A DNA stretch of 63,934 bases from Rubellimicrobium mesophilum DSM 19309 (GTDB lineage: Bacteria; Pseudomonadota; Alphaproteobacteria; Rhodobacterales; Rhodobacteraceae): assembly GCF_000600335.2 (NCBI RefSeq), contig NZ_KK088554.1, forward strand, positions 152,281 through 216,214, given 5' to 3'. Each line of letters starts with the position of its first letter. Within the stretch, counting starts at the first letter, position 1. Below are positions 61,228 through 63,934 of the stretch, piece after piece. Under the pieces are notes generated by a model. That model was not told the origin of the DNA and did no database searches. It saw only the letters and a list, made by a program, of their open reading frames with translations. The position numbers and the translations under genes were made by a program.

Positions 61228-63934
61228 TCAGGGTGCTCCGAGGTCCGGCGAGCGGGAGGACCCGGGCGTCATCCCGTGCGCCTCGGGGGACAGCAGGTCC
61301 GCGACGCGATGAGCCAGGTCCGACTGGCGGAACGGCTTGGTCAATCGCGGAAGGTCGTCGGCCGCCCCGTCGGCGAGCTGGGCATAGCCCGTGATGAGCA
61401 GCACCGGCAGGCTCGGCCGGAGATGTCGGACCGCCGTGGCCAGATCGGCGCCGTTCATGCCGGGCATCAGGTAGTCGCTGACCAGCAGGTCCGGGGCCAG
61501 CCCGCCCCGCAGCAACTCCAGCGCCGCCGCGCCGCCATTAGCCTCGGCGACCACGTAGCCCAGGTCCCGCAGCATCTCGGCGGTTCCTAGGCGGACCAGA
61601 TCCTCGTCGTCGACCAGCAGCACCTTGGCCTCGAACGGGGCCGGGATGGCCTCGACGTCCTCGCTCCTGCGCCCGGCCGCCGCCTCCTGCGCCGCCGGCA
61701 GCCAGACCTCGGCCCGCGTGCCCTGCCCGGGCTGGCTGTCCAGCAGCAGGGCGCCGCTGGACTGGGCCGCCAGGCCGTGCACCATGCTGAGGCCCAGGCC
61801 CGTGCCACGGCCCCGGGGCTTGGTCGTGAAGAAGGGCTCCACGGCGCGTTGGAGCGTGGTCGCGTCCATGCCGGTCCCCGTGTCCGCGACGGACAGGACC
61901 ACGTAGTCGCCCGGAGCGAGGTCGGTCCGGCTGCCCTCGGCCACCAGTTCCTCGCGCGCCGAGATGCGCAGGCTCCCCCCCTCCGGCATCGCGTCCCGGG
62001 CGTTGACGCAGAGGTTGAGGATCGCGAGCTCGATCTGGGACGGGTCCACCTTGGCGGGGGGCAACGCGCCCGGGATGCCGACGGCCAGGGCGATCTGGGG
62101 GCCGAGCGAGCGCGCGATCAGGTCCCGCATGCCGTCCACGAGCTGCCCCATGTCGACCGGCCTCGTCTCCAGCGTCTGCCGCCGCGCGAAGGCCAGGAGG
62201 CGAGCCACGAGCGTCTTGGCCCGCTCGGCCGCCTCCATGGCTCCGCCGAGGAGGCGGTCGGTCCGCTGGTCCAGCGTCACCCGGCGGCGGATGATGTCGA
62301 GGGAGCCCATGATGGGCGTGAGGAGGTTGTTGAAGTCATGGGCCACGCCGCCCGTGAGCTGGCCTATCGTCTCCATCTTCTGGACCTGGTGCAGGTCGGC
62401 CTCGGCCCGGAGGCGCTCGGCCGTCTCCCGGGCCAGCCGGGCGTTGGCCTCGCGCAGCTCGGCCGTGCGCTCGTCCACGCGCCGCTCCAGGGTCTCGTTG
62501 GCCGCCTGCAGGCCGGATTCGGCCTGCTTGAGGGCGGTGATGTCCACGAAGGCCGCGATGGAGCCGCGCGGGCGCCCCTCCGAGCTCAGGAGCGGCACCG
62601 CGTTGCCGATCAGGTGGACGGCTCCGCCATCCTCGAAGACGACCGTTTCCTCGAAGTCGCGCACCTGCACGCCGCGCGCCGCCCGCTGCACCGGAAGGTC
62701 CCGGGGCGGGATCTCGGCGCCGTCAGGCTCCAGGATGCGGAAGTGACGCACCGCGTCCCTGGCATCCGGGGAGGTCTTGGACATGTTCGCCGGGGATGGC
62801 ACCCGCAGGAGGTCACGGGCGACGCGGTTGCCGTCCACCCGGCGCGCCTCGGGATCGCGGGCGATCCAGATCGCGGCCGGCACCGCGTCCACCAGGGTCT
62901 CCAGCTCGTCCGCATACTCGCGCAGGCGCTGCTCGTCCGCCTTGCGGGGGCTGATGTCGATGGCGATGCCGACCACCCGACGGCACTGGCCGGCCTCGTC
63001 GAAGAGGCCCCGGCCCTTGGCCGCGACCCAGCGGACCACGCCATCCTCCTTGCCGACCGTGCGGTACTCGACGTCGTAGAGCCCGCGCATCTCGGGGTCG
63101 CAGGCCCGCAGGAACGCCGCCGTCGTCGCCTCGCGGTCGTCGGGGTGCAGGCCGGCGTAGAAGTCGGCCATGGACACCTCGGCCTCGGCCGAGATCCCGA
63201 ACATGGCCTTGACGCGCGGCGGCCAGATCAGCCTGTCCTGGACGAGGTCGACGTCCCAGAACCCGACCTCGGCGTGCTCGGTCGCCAGGCGCAGCCGCTC
63301 CTCGCCCTCGCGGAGACGCTCGACCGCCGACCGGAGATCCTCGATGTCGGTGGCGATGCCCACCCAGGACTCGATGGCCCCGTCGCGCAGGAGGGGCGCC
63401 ACCTGGGCCCGGTGGCGGCGATAGCGCCCATCTCCGGCGCGCAGGCGGACCTCCACGTTATAGGCCCGACGCTCCCTGATCCCGGCCTCCCGCGCCGAGA
63501 CGACGATGGTTCGGTCGTCGGGATGGATGGCTTCGATCCAGGCCCGGCCCTGATGGTCGTCCCCCTGGCCCGTGAAGTCGCGCCATGCCGCGTTGTAGAT
63601 GTCGCCCGAGCCGTCGGGGCGGTTCACCCACATCTTCTTGGGCGCGCTCTCCACCAGGGCCCGGAAGCGCGCCTCGCCTTCGCGCAGCAGGACGGCCCTG
63701 CGCTCGAGGTCCTCGAAGGCGCCGAACAGCGCGTCGAAGGCCAGGGCCGTCGTGATCGTCACGAGCAGGAACAGCGCCAGCACCAGCGCCTGATCGCCGC
63801 CGGCCGGGACGAGCAGGGGGCCCGGCTCCATGAACAGGGTCCCGGCCGCCGTCGCGCTGAGCAGGGCGGCCAGCAGGCCCGGCGCCCGACCCAGGGCGAG
63901 GCCCGCCATGATCGAGGCGGGGGCGAAGGGCAGG
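61228..63934 (-). CDS. PAS hybrid histidine kinase with receiver (5' partial)
   Basis: The frame is open to the right edge, so the N-terminus is missing. The visible start (PFAPASIMAGLALGRAPGLL and two hydrophobic segments to ~residue 60) looks like the end of a DUF4118-type membrane sensor. Then come three PAS/PAC units (FRALVESAPKKMWVNRPDGS; FGISAEAEVSMADFYAGLHP; VDAVPAAIWIARDPEARRVD), a coiled coil, HisKA ([20 protein letters not shown]), HATPase ([28 protein letters not shown]) and a receiver (VLLVDDEDLVRLGTAE, VSDYLMPGMNG, LTKPFRQSD). It parallels the kinase at 5545 through the whole catalytic core and receiver. The complete receiver here shows what that gene's frameshift destroys. Confidence 0.87.
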   Translation of the reverse strand, partial: LPFAPASIMAGLALGRAPGLLAALLSATAAGTLFMEPGPLLVPAGGDQALVLALFLLVTITTALAFDALFGAFEDLERRAVLLREGEARFRALVESAPKKMWVNRPDGSGDIYNAAWRDFTGQGDDHQGRAWIEAIHPDDRTIVVSAREAGIRERRAYNVEVRLRAGDGRYRRHRAQVAPLLRDGAIESWVGIATDIEDLRSAVERLREGEERLRLATEHAEVGFWDVDLVQDRLIWPPRVKAMFGISAEAEVSMADFYAGLHPDDREATTAAFLRACDPEMRGLYDVEYRTVGKEDGVVRWVAAKGRGLFDEAGQCRRVVGIAIDISPRKADEQRLREYADELETLVDAVPAAIWIARDPEARRVDGNRVARDLLRVPSPANMSKTSPDARDAVRHFRILEPDGAEIPPRDLPVQRAARGVQVRDFEETVVFEDGGAVHLIGNAVPLLSSEGRPRGSIAAFVDITALKQAESGLQAANETLERRVDERTAELREANARLARETAERLRAEADLHQVQKMETIGQLTGGVAHDFNNLLTPIMGSLDIIRRRVTLDQRTDRLLGGAMEAAERAKTLVARLLAFARRQTLETRPVDMGQLVDGMRDLIARSLGPQIALAVGIPGALPPAKVDPSQIELAILNLCVNARDAMPEGGSLRISAREELVAEGSRTDLAPGDYVVLSVADTGTGMDATTLQRAVEPFFTTKPRGRGTGLGLSMVHGLAAQSSGALLLDSQPGQGTRAEVWLPAAQEAAAGRRSEDVEAIPAPFEAKVLLVDDEDLVRLGTAEMLRDLGYVVAEANGGAAALELLRGGLAPDLLVSDYLMPGMNGADLATAVRHLRPSLPVLLITGYAQLADGAADDLPRLTKPFRQSDLAHRVADLLSPEAHGMTPGSSRSPDLGAP

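Noticed and set aside
1..63934. CRISPR array, tRNA, rRNA or complete insertion sequence
   Set aside because: I saw no regularly spaced repeats, no tRNA-like cloverleaf with CCA end, no rRNA and no intact transposase; only the recombinase remnant is mobile-element related.

Overview
This window is GC-rich bacterial DNA, almost certainly from an alphaproteobacterium. The evidence is a HWE/HisKA_2 histidine kinase fused to a receiver, two PAS-rich hybrid kinases with the [11 protein letters not shown] signature, a TadE/TadG pair, a GH16-RTX protein, and many ribose-type (CUT2) sugar ABC importers in tightly overlapping ATGA/GTGA operons. I cannot fix the genus from sequence alone; Rhodobacterales or Hyphomicrobiales relatives are plausible.

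Left part (1-15.8 kb): a mixed, partly decayed region. It holds the 3' end of a secreted GH16-RTX gene, small membrane proteins, a truncated and frameshifted TIGR03032-family gene joined to a secreted-protein fragment, two sensor kinases (3.5-8.0 kb), TadE and TadG, and a few orphan secreted or membrane proteins. Next come a methyltransferase remnant joined to a serine recombinase remnant, then a thioredoxin-reductase-like flavoprotein with its Rrf2 regulator.

Middle and right part (15.8-60.8 kb): a dense carbohydrate-catabolic island with four CUT2 importers and three local transcription regulators. Operon A (minus, 26055 to 15872): sugar-binding protein, ATPase, permease, an acetoin-dehydrogenase-like E1alpha/E1beta/E2 set, a carboxymuconolactone-decarboxylase-like protein, an FGGY kinase and two SDRs. 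A divergent SorC regulator and a palindromic operator sit at its head. Operon B (plus, 27426 to 34663): binding protein, ATPase, two permeases, DhaK-like and DhaL-like kinase subunits and an aldo/keto reductase. Operon C (minus, 41322 to 34666): ATPase, permease, binding protein, a split transketolase and a RuBisCO-like protein. Divergent to it are MtnK-like and MtnA-like genes, a second SorC regulator and a class II aldolase-SDR fusion. One operator type (GTCA-N8-TGAC) lies both in the C/MtnK gap and in the SorC/aldolase gap. Locus D (47080 to 60796): FrlD-like kinase and FrlB-like SIS deglycase, a UTRA-type GntR regulator with three related operators, then an M20 hydrolase, a single-domain ABC ATPase, a permease, two tandem paralogous binding proteins, HyuA/HyuB, a PuuB-type flavin oxidase and a cupin. 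This looks like a fructosamine (Amadori compound) route with unusual accessory enzymes.

Right edge: a PAS hybrid kinase related to the one at 5.5 kb runs off the window.

At least seven otherwise well-conserved genes carry one-base frame breaks, several in G/C runs. This pattern could reflect sequencing error as much as gene decay. The most interesting candidate systems are the RuBisCO-like/transketolase/MtnK-MtnA/aldolase module and the frl-hyu fusion locus.
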